This document shows, in pieces, positions 1-9,950 of a stretch of 64,000 nt of DNA. The notes below the pieces were generated by a model. The model saw nothing but the letters and a program-made list of their open reading frames with translations. It did not search any database and was not told the DNA's origin. Position numbers and translations under genes: made by a program. Source of the stretch: Haliotis asinina (taxonomy: Eukaryota > Mollusca > Gastropoda > Lepetellida > Haliotidae); contig NC_090292.1 in NCBI RefSeq assembly GCF_037392515.1, positions 47,667,747 to 47,731,746 of the forward strand. Reading direction: 5' to 3'. The first letter of the stretch is position 1. Each line of letters opens with the position of its first letter.

Positions 1-148
1 GATTCAATTTTAGTGGACCATCATTTGGTGCTGACATGACCAAAAAGCGTGACCAATGATCAGGATTTGGGAGAACTTCTTGAATTTCATCCTCAGAAGA
101 TAGTGAATCATCAGATTAATACGAACGTTTTTTCAGTGGGGGTGCCAT
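1..148 (-). pseudogene. LINE ORF1 N-terminus, broken (copy A)
   Basis: The reading frame starts at an ATG at 148-146 in an ACCATGG context that copies E and F also show. It encodes MAPPLKKRSY and then an in-frame stop after ten codons. Beyond the stop the frame continues with DHWSRFLVMS and PLKLN, which align with DSWARFIVIE and PIKLN of copy C ORF1. It is therefore a dead ORF1 copy; the zinc knuckles would lie outside the window. Confidence 0.75.
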
Positions 149-750
149 GGTGGTATTGAATAAGATTCACCCTCCTAACTCCCCGCCCACCACAGAGTGT
201 CAACGAGGACAATACCTACTGTATGTGGGTCTCCAGCAAACGGCACCAAGGATACTAGGAAGGTATACTCAAGCAGGAAAATATCCCAGAAAGATAAATC
301 CTACCAGATCGGCCCATGAGCCATCGCCTTCTGGGCATGTAAGACTCTAGGCAAATATATATATGACATATTTCTACTCAAGTAATGTTTGACAACTAAA
401 CAGAGTCGAAGCCTAAAAGTAACAATACAGTTCATTCAGAATAAAAGTTTTTGTGCAAATACATGTAATGCACAGGGCTCGACATGACCAGCCGATTGGT
501 TGAACCGGGCCCATTCAACCACCCGTCTAGGTGAAGTCAGGGCCGAAGTGGTGTATTGAGCAACAGGAACACGATTGCAGGCCCCTATTGCCCTCAACCA
601 CCAGGATCCCTTCCTACACCGACACAGGGCCGCAACCCGCGGCAAACAGGTTGGTAGACCAAATATGCCACCGGGTCCACTACGGGGGTGTTGGCGAGCA
701 CTTAGCGTTACCCAGCACCCACCACGAGGAGGTTGGTCGCCACGGGTGCC
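1..750 (-). mobile_element. LINE copy A, 5' end only (I-like non-LTR retrotransposon), cut by window edge
   Basis: This is the 5' UTR and the first ~50 codons of ORF1 of the LINE family defined by copies C and F. The 5' terminus is at 750, reading GGCACCCGTGGCGACC on the minus strand, and matches the 5' ends of copies C, D and F. The motif preceding the ORF (tggtgggcggggag on the minus strand) is shared with the other copies. The rest of the element lies before the window. Confidence 0.85.
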
Positions 751-1264
751 GTTACCTCCGATGAAATATCGGCATTAAATATTAAAAATATGGGGACGTC
801 AAACAACGGTTGACACTATTTGTCATTTTTCAACCATCGATGGACTATTTTTGTACATAAATAAAGCCATAAGGGGAAGTGATGCTGGACCACCATCACG
901 TCCACTACTTCAGTAGTCGTCGTTGTAAATAGCAGGTCTTGCTGCATGAAGTGACCAGAACTCGAAACAGGGACCTTTCCCTGACGTTGAGGTTGTGTCC
1001 AGTATTAGTTAAGTTCATATGTAGCCATTATATCTTGACACTTACTGATGAAATACCAGACCCGGGGCTCTTTTCATGAAGCATCCGGTACTTTACTAAG
1101 GTTAACCTTAATTTCCAGTTTGTAATTGCACTAACGCACTTTAGTCAATTACGTGCTATGTGAAAGGAATGCGAGAATGTAATACGGGAAAGAAAAGTCT
1201 GCAACAGAATGATTCAACTTTGTTTTGTGTCTAGTATCAATAGACGACGTCACAGCAAAAATAA
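751..1264. other. No gene seen
   Basis: This is unremarkable AT-rich sequence between LINE copy A and a minisatellite. I see no coding exon or recognised repeat in it. Confidence 0.5.
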
Positions 1265-1570
1265 CCTGGTTTCCGCAGTGCGGAAACCTGATGGAAAGTG
1301 GACTGAAACTTCAGTTTCCACCAAGAATCCAGTGAGTTTCCGTTCTTTTACACTGAGTTTCCGCAATGACGGAAACTGTCAATTACCCACTTTCTAAGGG
1401 TTTCCGCACGGTATCCGTTACCCATGCTCCAACAAGTTTCCGTTGAGTTTCAGTTAAGTTAGAGATCCATCAGGTTTCCGCAGGGTTTCAGTCACCAAGA
1501 CTCCATCAGGTTTCCGCAGAGTTTCAGTTACCAAGACTCCATCAGGTTTCCGCAGAGTTTCTGTTGCCAG
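1265..1570 (+). repeat. Minisatellite-like array built on TTTCCGCAG / TTTCCGTT motifs
   Basis: At the right end three copies of a ~36 bp unit (ccatcaggtttccgcag followed by agtttcagttacca) lie head to tail from about 1465 to 1570. Leftward, more degenerate copies of the GTTTCCG core continue to about 1265, some in inverted orientation (tttccgcagtgcggaaa at ~1270). The short ORF across it is a by-product of the array. Confidence 0.7.
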
Positions 1571-1571
1571 A

Positions 1572-2230
1572 AAACTTTCCACAGCATTTCATTTACTCGG
1601 GTTCACAGGAGTCATTCAATGTGTGTCATTGCATATAACATTCTTGTTACTCCTGGTTGGCAAAGACAATATAAGGAGTTTGTGTACAATCATCACGTAT
1701 ACATAAAGAAAAACAAAAGATACAATAAGATTCACTGTTTTATTTTCAGACAAATATGGATCAAACATATATCTAATAAATAATAAAAAGATATAGCACT
1801 AGATAACAGATCAATATTTGTCACTTATGACAAAAATATTTCTAAAAACATGCTATAACAGTTGCATCCCTTGACTCCTCCTGCACCTCCTCACGCTGAC
1901 ACAGAAAAACACACCCCAGTCAGTCAATGCTAAACATATAATAACACACACCATGCAATACAATACAACAATGAAATAAAATGCAATAAAGAACTTAGGT
2001 TACATTGAAAGTACAAAAAATGTATTTAAAGTAAATAAAGGTCTCTTGGAAACTAGATAAAAATTAAGATTGAATAAAATTGTATTAATTGAAATACAAT
2101 CAGAATATCAAAACTATTAAAGTTTTACATTGAGAATAATTCAAATTTAATTGATCACAGATAAAATTACGTTCATGTGATCGATTAGCTATTTACTAGC
2201 CCACTTGGGCATCCTTGAGCGGATATCATT
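1572..2230 (+). repeat. Unclassified ~650 bp interspersed repeat, copy 1
   Basis: From aaactttccacagcatttc to gcggatatcat this stretch aligns in the same orientation, nearly throughout, with 50892-51526. There are small indels but shared landmarks, for example the ttggcaaagacaat, gattcactgttttattttcag and cttgttactcc segments. It is AT-rich and has no ORF, terminal repeats or tRNA-like boxes that I can see. It could be a LINE or SINE of another family, or the 3' part of a duplicated non-coding unit. Confidence 0.7.
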
Positions 2231-2283
2231 GTGGTTGGATGCTTTTTATATATAGCACTAACACCATAAACACACAATCATTA

Positions 2284-2301
2284 TACATACATACATACGT
2301 A

Positions 2302-2339
<38 letters not shown>

Positions 2340-2452
2340 TACATACATACATACATACATGCATGCATGCATGCATGCATGCATACATACATACATACAT
2401 ACATACATACATACATACATACATACATACATACATACATACATACATACAT
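2284..2452. repeat. Compound microsatellite (CATA)n-(CA)n-(CATA)n-(TGCA)n-(CATA)n
   Basis: A short CATA/CGTA run is followed by (CA)n of about 20 units, then CATA, TGCA and a long CATA tract ending near 2452. Long His/Thr/Tyr or Met/Tyr/Val/Cys reading frames across it are artefacts of the repeat. Confidence 0.95.
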
Positions 2453-3910
2453 TATATAAGCTGCATCACTGCCGCTTCATTTTCATTGTATATGGGCCTG
2501 AAGCCTTCGTTTTGACTGTATTATCATATATTCGAATGTATTGATGATCAGATGACTGTAAGCTTTCTCAGAAAATGCTAGTTATTTGTTGTTTTCATTT
2601 CATTTTTATCTGATTTCAAAACCAGAATCGATACCCAAGTGTAATGTGATAATTTGGAATTCACTCCTTCATTTATACGTTGACTTAATGGACTTGTTAT
2701 TGTTGCTACTTTGTGATATGCCCATACATCTGGCATTAAAATACAATTGCCTCTTCCAGCCACATAATGGTGCTTTGTCGTTTTGTAATATCAGTGATTT
2801 TGATTAGGTGTGTTTTTCGTGCCCGTTAGCTTAGTTACATACCAGCTTTGTGTTTGGGTAATGTGCAGAACGACATGCACAGATGACCCGAACTATGGCG
2901 TCAAGGACAGCTAGTGTGACACCCAACATGACAACCAAATCTGTGCAGTGATGAGTCTGTAGAGCCTCTTCTAGGTCAAGCTGTCGATACAGACCAATCC
3001 AATAATGGTTAACTAAATACTGATCAGTTATTGATCGATTATCGATAAATATCGGAGACGTAACGTGAGCAGCTGTGCCAAAAATGTCTGAATGAAATTA
3101 ATATTACTCGTGTGTGGTGACAAGTTTGGCCATGGATTATTGACAAAAGAGCCTCCTGAACACAGGCTAAAAACAGACCATGAATACAATCCTTATTTGT
3201 ATATTGTTTGAAAAAATACACTCTCTTTTTCTGTCACAAAATTAAATTATGATAATGTCGATAATATAATAATTATAATAATTTCCATAATTATAATCAT
3301 TTACTTTTTCTTTTTTTATCAATGAAAGGCTTTGATGGATAACTATTCTGTACAACCCACTCACTCCCGCTTCTATTGCCTGCACTGGCTTCAATAAAAG
3401 CACAAAACGGATGATATTTTATGTTAAAAAGGAACCGCCGTCACTGCCAATGTAATTAGATATATACAAAGTGGAAGCTACATAGGAAATACATATATAC
3501 CATCATACATACTCACTTCATGTAATCGGTTACCTCCCTTGACTACATCAATCAAAGAGCGCTCATTCACTGAACATCGGTTAGACATCATGCACTCTTA
3601 CGGCATTTCATGGATTATCTCCCTTGCATGAATCAATCGGAGAGCACTCATTCAAAATTTGACCATTGGTTTACTGTCTCAAGTGATGGGTTTTCTCACC
3701 CAGCAACAGGTCACACTTTGATCTGAGGGTATTCATGTATCAGTTTACCCGAATATCGTGCCCCTTGAAGGAAGAATGCATTCACTCACTCGTATACTAA
3801 ATTGTCCAATACTGGTTAGTGAGAAACACACCTGAAAATCTGCATCTTCTTCATCTGAATACAAACGTTGCTGCCTTAGCTCAATATGTCACATGATGGT
3901 TAGATGGTAG
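2453..3910. other. No gene; contains one short tandem duplication
   Basis: I see no convincing exon here. At 3531-3665 a unit of about 75 bp is duplicated: the segments around cctcccttgactacatcaat and ctcccttgcatgaatcaatc are each followed by gagcgctcattca or gagcactcattca, and then by related sequence. Confidence 0.5.
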
Positions 3911-4135
3911 TTACGTTACTGCTAGTCGTTCAAAGGAGGAAGATAGGTAGGACGGCTCGATTGGCAGACGGATAACGCCGGGGCAGAAGTTGGCGTTACA
4001 GTTGGCGGTGCACCACTCACCCATTCCCCCTCTTAGAGTAATAGTTGCGCGGCACTTGAGAAGTGGAGGCACAGCATGACGGTCCCAGAAATAGTTGCTC
4101 GGTCTCTGGTACTGGTTCCACCACATGGTTGACAT
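3911..4135 (-). CDS. Possible exon of a cysteine-rich extracellular protein (weak)
   Basis: The frame encodes WDRHAVPPLLKCRATITL followed by GEWCTANCNANFCP. The spacing of Trp-Cys-x2-Asn-Cys-x4-Cys-Pro resembles a small cysteine motif that I associate with secreted lophotrochozoan proteins. That association is from memory and I cannot verify it. No clear splice donor is visible and the ORF runs on to a stop at 3911. Two other overlapping minus-strand frames are open upstream (to 4404) without recognisable domains, so this may be chance or a decayed exon. Confidence 0.25.
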   Translation of the reverse strand: MSTMWWNQYQRPSNYFWDRHAVPPLLKCRATITLRGGMGEWCTANCNANFCPGVIRLPIEPSYLSSSFERLAVT

Positions 4136-4781
4136 CTGATTTTTGCTGTAGCCACCCGTGGATTGGTGACTGGGTAGCGTCTGTCTCTGACTGATTGCTG
4201 GGGCACGTGCTGGAAGGAGATGACCTTCTGGTGTCCAAGGTTGCTGCTGAACTCACCGTGCACCTGCTTCTTTGCTGGACGAAGGTCGATGTGGGCAGGA
4301 TGTGTGTTGCCTTGGGTCCTCATCACTTTCTTCACTGCCGTAGCCCTGGACTTCTTACCTTTGATCGTAGCCAATGTGTTGAGAATGGACTGGAAAGAAT
4401 GCATGATAAATTATAATTAATACGCTGCAGTTTTTCAAGTTGCTTGAATGACATTCAACAATTACGACGCATACCCTTTCCCGCCCGAATATGAGCAGCG
4501 ACCTTACGAGCTTGACCTATTTACAGAAGTAGTTTTAAGCCGCGACGTTACATCTGGAAATTGGGAAAGTTGGGAGATCTTCTGACATTTGACGTAAGGT
4601 TAACACAGGTGTTACCGTCATAGTCGTGTTCATTTGCTTCACATTAGAATTTACGGAATTGCTCAAAAACCAGGTACCTTAAACGCAGAGGGTAGCGTTA
4701 AGACATCAAGGAAAGCCATTTTTAAATTCGTATTATTGATATAGCCAGATGATTATTGAACAGTACAAGTTGAAAATTTAA

Positions 4782-5199
4782 GTGAGTGAGTTAATATTTA
4801 ACGTCACATCGGCAATATCTCAGCCATATCGTGACGAGTACACTTAAGTGAAATATATGCAAGTTGAAAAAAATTGTCAACGAAGGACAGTTAAATAACT
4901 AGAATATCACAATTTCAATAAAAACTAGCATGAAAAGTTAAAACTAATAGCACTGTTTAGACAATACAATATAAAAACAGGCTATAGATCGCCAATAACT
5001 GAAGGTAGATCACCGCACTAGGGACCATGGGGACTTACCGTACCTTTGCTACCTACATGGACCCTAGCTGGATTTATATCATCCCTTCAGCTTTTGGCGA
5101 GTGTACAAAATGCTAGCCAAAATTAAAACAACAAGAATACTACGATTAAAATCCTGGTAGACTTAAATTTACATTGAATGTTTTGCGAGTTACGTAAAC
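4782..5199 (-). mobile_element. 5'-truncated LINE, 3' UTR only, with TSD
   Basis: This begins with the family's 3' tail (GTGAGTGAGTTAATATTTAA as read on the plus strand) and covers most of the 3' UTR. It is flanked by the 11 bp direct repeat TGAAAATTTAA at 4771-4781 and 5200-5210, which is the signature of target-primed reverse transcription of a 5'-truncated copy. Confidence 0.88.
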
Positions 5200-5210
5200 T
5201 GAAAATTTAA

Positions 5211-5621
5211 TCTGTACTAAAGTGCATTGTTATGAAAGGTATTAAGTTCTAAATATTAAGTGTTGGAAAGATATTGTTGGGGGTTTTGATCTGAATTTCC
5301 AACGGGTCAGACAGATTTCTTGAACACTGAAAGGTAGTTATTCCATTACAAGGAATTATGAATAGGTAAATGTGCATATGTTTTTATTTGTTTATCTTAT
5401 AACAATAACATTGTGACAATAATATATGCTGATATATGAAGTCCCCGTAGAATATGCATCCCTAACTTAACCCTAACCATGAGGGTGAACAGACTGTTTC
5501 GTTGCACCGTTCATGTTTATAGTTTTTTTTAAACTGTTCAGGTGTAAACATTGTAGATGTGTGACAAAGATGTCTGGTGTACATAGTTTACTTTATCTTA
5601 CACTGACCCCATCAGCTCCAG
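5211..5621. other. No recognised element; probable intron 5' of the ankyrin exon
   Basis: No repeat or domain is recognisable. The ankyrin reading frame stays open into this stretch, up to 5513, but the protein there has no ankyrin character. I therefore read it as intron ending at the acceptor near 5621-5624. Confidence 0.4.
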
Positions 5622-6001
5622 CAGGCCGCGACCTTTACCACACCAGCGAGGACGGTGACCTAAAGAGAGTGAAGCTGATCCTGGCAGCGGGTCACGTGGA
5701 CATCAACTATAGAAGGTGGAGCTGGACACCGGTGATGATGGCAGCATACTATGGACGAAGGGATATGGTGGAGTTCCTGGTGGGTAGCGGGGCTGATGTG
5801 TCACTGGTGGACAGTGACGGTAACAACGTCCTTCACTTCGCCTGTTATGGTGGACACCGTGAGACTGTGAAGCTGATCCTGTTCCTGGACAGGGTAGACG
5901 TCAACGCCAGGTACAACGACGGGCAGACAGCGGCCGACATGGCGAGACTCATGGGAGATCAGCGAGTGATGGATCTCCTGGTGTCACGTGGTGCACACTG
6001 A
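5622..6001 (+). CDS. Terminal exon of an ankyrin-repeat protein
   Basis: About 125 residues form nearly four consecutive ankyrin repeats. The first begins GRDLYHTSEDGDLKRVK; the next carry TPVMMAAYYGRRDMVEFLV, NVLHFACYGGHRETVK and QTAADMARLMGDQRV. The family mediates protein-protein contacts, and the partner is unknown. A pyrimidine-rich stretch and AG at 5620-5624 (cagctccagcag) make a plausible phase-1 3' splice site; both candidate AGs keep the frame. The stop TGA is at 5999-6001 and an AATATAAATA sequence near 6112 may serve in polyadenylation. The frame extends upstream to 5513, but those residues are hydrophobic and non-ankyrin. Earlier exons are not recognised, and copies of such exons are common in molluscs, so a duplicated gene fragment is possible. 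Confidence 0.75.
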
Positions 6002-7020
6002 CGACAGTGTTGGTGTGGACAGAGACGGAGAAGATGTCGTTATGAACACTGACGTGCGTGCCGTTCACATAGTTGTGTGTCACGATTCAGGTGATTTTTT
6101 GTATTCTTTGTGAATATAAATACAAGTTGTTGAATGTATTTTCAGACACTTTGTCATGTTTTGTGTTTGGAGCCTCGCAGGATAAGGTAAGACAATTGTG
6201 AAGTGAGTGTAAACATAAACTATGAGTGATTGTACGTAAACGTCTCCCGTCTTGACATAATTCTGTGTTAATTTGGTTCTGAGAATATCGCGAATCGTGA
6301 AACACACATCAACAAACTGTTTGTTTACATGTCGCCGCACTCTGTGACCTCAGACACTCAGCTGACGTGGTGCCATTTGTACAGTGACAGTGACATCACA
6401 CTGCTGATGAAGTCACATACATACACTGAGGCGCCCCGCCATCTTCTCAGCCAGCTGGAGCAGGGCAATGCTGGCTCCATGCCACACAACACAAGCAGTG
6501 TTACTCAAACACCATGTCGTCGCTGTTGCTTAACAAAAGGAGAATGGAAGTGTGCAGCTGATTATTGCAAGATTTAATCATGTTACGGCAGCACATGCAC
6601 CCATTCAGTCACTAAACGCACAATATACAAAATTGAACGTCACCAAAAACGTCTCAGTTTTATTTTTTCCTGGATACCAGAAGGACAATTATATCGCCTC
6701 CACTTCTGTCTGACATTCTGTTTATTGGTGAAATACATTTGCTGAAACGACCGGCAGTAATTATGCACGTCGTAATTCGTCATTGCGGCATCGTTTACTG
6801 TATGTATGTATGCGTGTAAATGTAAATATTGGATATTTATCCATTGAACGCAATTTTGAAAACAGCCTATTAGTGTTCAGTGACATGTGTGTTTCGTCAA
6901 GTCGCCAATGATAATGCTGAAATCTTACTTATAAACATGGGATAAGTCTTTAAATCGTCTTGGTGGCAGACAAACAGAAACGATGATGTGAGCTTTACGT
7001 TATACATGTGCATATGATAG
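6002..7020. other. 3' flank of the ankyrin exon; nothing else recognised
   Basis: Sequence immediately after 6001 is probably 3' UTR. Beyond about 6130 I see no exon, repeat or structured RNA. The ORF at 6329-6577 has no domain character. Confidence 0.4.
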
Positions 7021-7175
7021 CGTGAGTGAGTTACCTTAGTTTTACGTCACTTTTAGCAATATTCCAGCAACACCCTGGCGGGGGACACCAGAAATGGGTT
7101 TCACACACTGTACCCACGTGGGGAATCAAACCCGGATCTTAGCAGACGTCGATCATCCATCAAATCGACCTTTCT
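7021..7175 (-). mobile_element. tRNA-derived SINE (second type), 5'-decayed
   Basis: On the plus strand it starts with GTGAGTGAGTTA and gcaatattccagcaa, the (ACTC)n-type tail. It ends with GGGGAATCAAACCCGG, the reverse complement of a degenerate Pol III B box (GGTTTGATTCC). The body (ggcgggggacaccagaaatg) differs from the SINE at 30935-31203, so this is a separate SINE type with a similar tail. No TSD was identified. Confidence 0.65.
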
Positions 7176-7824
7176 GAGTCAACCTCGACCAGCAACATCC
7201 TTGACTTCACCTGTCTTGCGGTTTCTTTCACGAACTTGCTGATGGCGCTGTGACAGACGCTAATGCGTCTTGTAATCAGTCGCAAGGACATGTCACCTTC
7301 TCTCATTTGGCCATTTTGGTTGTGATCGATTTTACTAAATCGTCAACTCACACAGCACTACTCTCGAAACAATGTATTGGTAAATATGTACATGCATCAG
7401 TTTCACAAGCAAGCACGAGCAAAACACTTAATGCACGAGCATGTTGTTTTCTTAACTGGTGAGACGAATATGTAGGCCACTGAAAACTGTTATTGATTCA
7501 TTGTAAACCAAAAGTTACTGTGTTGTGTAATCTGATTGGTTGAAAAACATGATCAAATGGTATTAGATTCCCGGAAACTGCAAGACTATTCACTGCGTAT
7601 TGACACGTAAACAATTGTTTTGCTGTGTCATCAACAGTGGTGACGTCATCCAAATCATATTGTGACGTAAAGTTAGAATGACGTCACAAATGAGCAACTG
7701 CAGATGCTACCATGGGAACCAGCTGAAACGGCCAGCTGATGACACTTCACTGCTGTACCCCTACTCCATGTAAACAAGGGCAGACAGTAAAACCCCTTTG
7801 GTTTACTTTTTTGTTTACAATGTC
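7176..7824. other. No gene seen
   Basis: I find no coding exon or repeat family here. Several ATGACGTCA-like CRE motifs (for example tgacgtcatcc near 7642 and atgacgtcac near 7680) occur within 60 bp, which may be chance. Confidence 0.4.
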
Positions 7825-8022
7825 GATAAACATCATGTGTTGGCCAATTTTCGCGTGTTATTGAGTATTTGAAGCACAGGAGTATTTCATTTGAAAATAA
7901 CGATCCATCAATTGAATCATTTAAAAATTTCGATACGCTATTTATTTATTTAAACCTCTAAGCATTCCCGTGCTTCAAATACTCAATAACACCCGGAAAT
8001 TGGCCAACACATGATGTTTATC
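7825..8022. mobile_element. Small fold-back (MITE-like) element with ~53 bp inverted arms and an internal LINE scrap
   Basis: The arms at 7825-7877 and 7970-8022 are inverted copies (GATAAACATCATGTGTTGGC at the left end and its reverse complement at the right end), with only 2-3 mismatches over about 53 bp. The ~90 bp spacer contains, on the minus strand, ttaaatgattcaattgatgg. This matches the reverse-transcriptase region (around SIDGSLFVDD) of the LINE ORF2. A larger relative begins at 62248. No transposase and no clear TSD were found. Confidence 0.75.
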
Positions 8023-8737
8023 TCCTAAATGCATTCATTTGAATGGTTTCATTTACATCACATCAAATCAGGTGTTGCCTCAAATTGTATCGTCAGTATA
8101 TAAACAACAATGTTGACATAGGACATCGCCACCTATGAGAGACGTTTTTTCAAAATCTCGAAGTCAATGACATCGGCACCCAGGACTTACTGAAGAATCA
8201 TGCTTTTATTCAGGAGTCGTTTGTACATGAACGTGACGTAAGTAATCAGAGTCTTCAAGACCATTCATTCATTCATTCAGTTATTGCTGCATGGAGAAGT
8301 TAGAAAGGCTGTGATTCCGCGTCAGTCAGAAACACTGACAATTTCGTAAGTCAATGAATGTCTGACAATATGAGAAAATGCTACACCGTGTAAAAACGTA
8401 AACAACAATTGTTCTGCGTTTGCGTGTCACATAAACATAGCTTTACCAGCATAGTGTTCGTTCTTACACCAAATATAGTTCTACACTTTGTACTGCTGAC
8501 AAAGACCATTTGCTTTGTTCTTGTTTTTTTTCTAAAATCCACGAGGAATTCAAAAATGCATTTGTCGCAGCTGAATGTAAAACATACATTATGGTGGTTT
8601 CATGACAGGCCTTTGTAAACACTATCCTCTCTGTCGAAGGTTCACATCTCTATTTTTACACTATCGTCGTCGTCGATATCTACTGGTGGCTTGCAGACGT
8701 GAAACAGGTGACAGTTGTGACTCTGACACAGTACGTG
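8023..8737. other. No gene seen
   Basis: Only short open frames without domain character are present, together with a (CATT)4 run near 8265. Confidence 0.4.
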
Positions 8738-8793
8738 AAAACGTGAAAATCCGGCTTAGAATCAATCTTTGGCAAACCATGCTTGTCGTAAAA
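8738..8793 (+). mobile_element. SINE (tail-sharing type), left part split by LINE copy B
   Basis: The stretch ending ggcaaaccatgcttgtcgta aligns with the 5' part of the intact SINE at 30935. The SINE resumes at 14546 after the LINE. The 12 bp CTTGTCGTAAAA is present at both junctions (8782-8793 and 14546-14557) as the LINE's target-site duplication. Confidence 0.7.
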
Positions 8794-9315
8794 GTGAGTG
8801 AGTTAATATTTAACCTCACATAGGCAATATTGCAGCCATATCGTGACGAGAACGAGTAATTATGAAAATACAAATGAATTAATAGCACATACATTGTAAA
8901 ACCCTGTCGACGAAGGACTGTAAAACTAACTAGGATATCACAGAGTAGAATGTAAAACTAGTGAATAGACCTAAAAAGATTTATCTATAGAGGACAGTAC
9001 AATATATAAATGAGCTATAGGTTGCCAACAACTGAAGGCAGATCACCATACTGAGGACCATGCGGACTTACAGTATATTTGCTTCCTGCATAGACCTTAG
9101 CTGGATTTATATCATCCCTTCAGCTATAAAAAGTAAAAAGACACTTATTCTACGATTAAAAAGCTGGAAAACTTAAATTTACTTGAAATGTTTTTGGACT
9201 TACGTACCCTCTCAGGAGGACAATTATTTTACAGTACTTCAACCCCCTTCGAGGGTACAGTCACAAACGATTTTAGTTACTAATTCAATCTTCCAATTTA
9301 AAAATATTTATCTAT

Positions 9316-9950
9316 TTACAGTTCAATTAACAAATCAAATTCCTTTAAAAATGCAATAATTAAATGAGGGTTAATATTACTAAAAACATCATTCATAGTT
9401 TGTGAATTAAAATACTGATCCCTTGTGATGGAATACTCAACACAATCAAGCAAGATATGCTTGACTGTGATTATTTCATCACAAGGGATGCAGAACGGAG
9501 GATCCTCACCTTTCAAAAGGTATTCATGAGTATATGTCGTATGGCCAATACGACATCGCCTCATAATGACCTCCTCAAATCTGGACTGACAACCCAAGTA
9601 GGTGTAACCAATATACGGTTTTATTTCATGTAATTTTTACGTACACTTTCAGGAGGACAATAGTTTAAAATGCAATGATTAAATGACAACTTCTGTCATA
9701 AAAAAGAGCCTTCATAGTTTGGGAATTAAGATACTGATCCCTTGTGATGGAATACTCAACACAGTCAAGCATATCCTGCTTGACTGTTATTCTTTCATCA
9801 CAAGGGATACGAAACGGAGGATCGTCACCTTTATTTATGTGTATGTCTTGTGTGGTCAATGTGACATCGCCACATGATGACCTCTTCAAATCTGGACTGA
9901 CAAGCCAAGTAGGTATAACCAATATACGGTTTTATTGCATGTAATTTATT
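9316..9950 (-). repeat. Tandem duplication of the ORF2 C-terminus / 3' UTR start inside copy B
   Basis: The C-terminal coding segment (CQSRFEEVIMRRCRIGH through ILLDCVEYSITRDQYFNSQT) occurs at 9316-9600 and again, more decayed, at 9670-9950. The joint is catgtaatttttacgtacac near 9640, where coding sequence jumps directly into the start of the 3' UTR. The same joint occurs in copy G near 30467. Confidence 0.85.

Noticed and set aside
2215..2544. Long open frames across the CATA/CA tract on both strands
   Set aside because: They are products of the microsatellite period and have no non-repetitive protein sequence of note.
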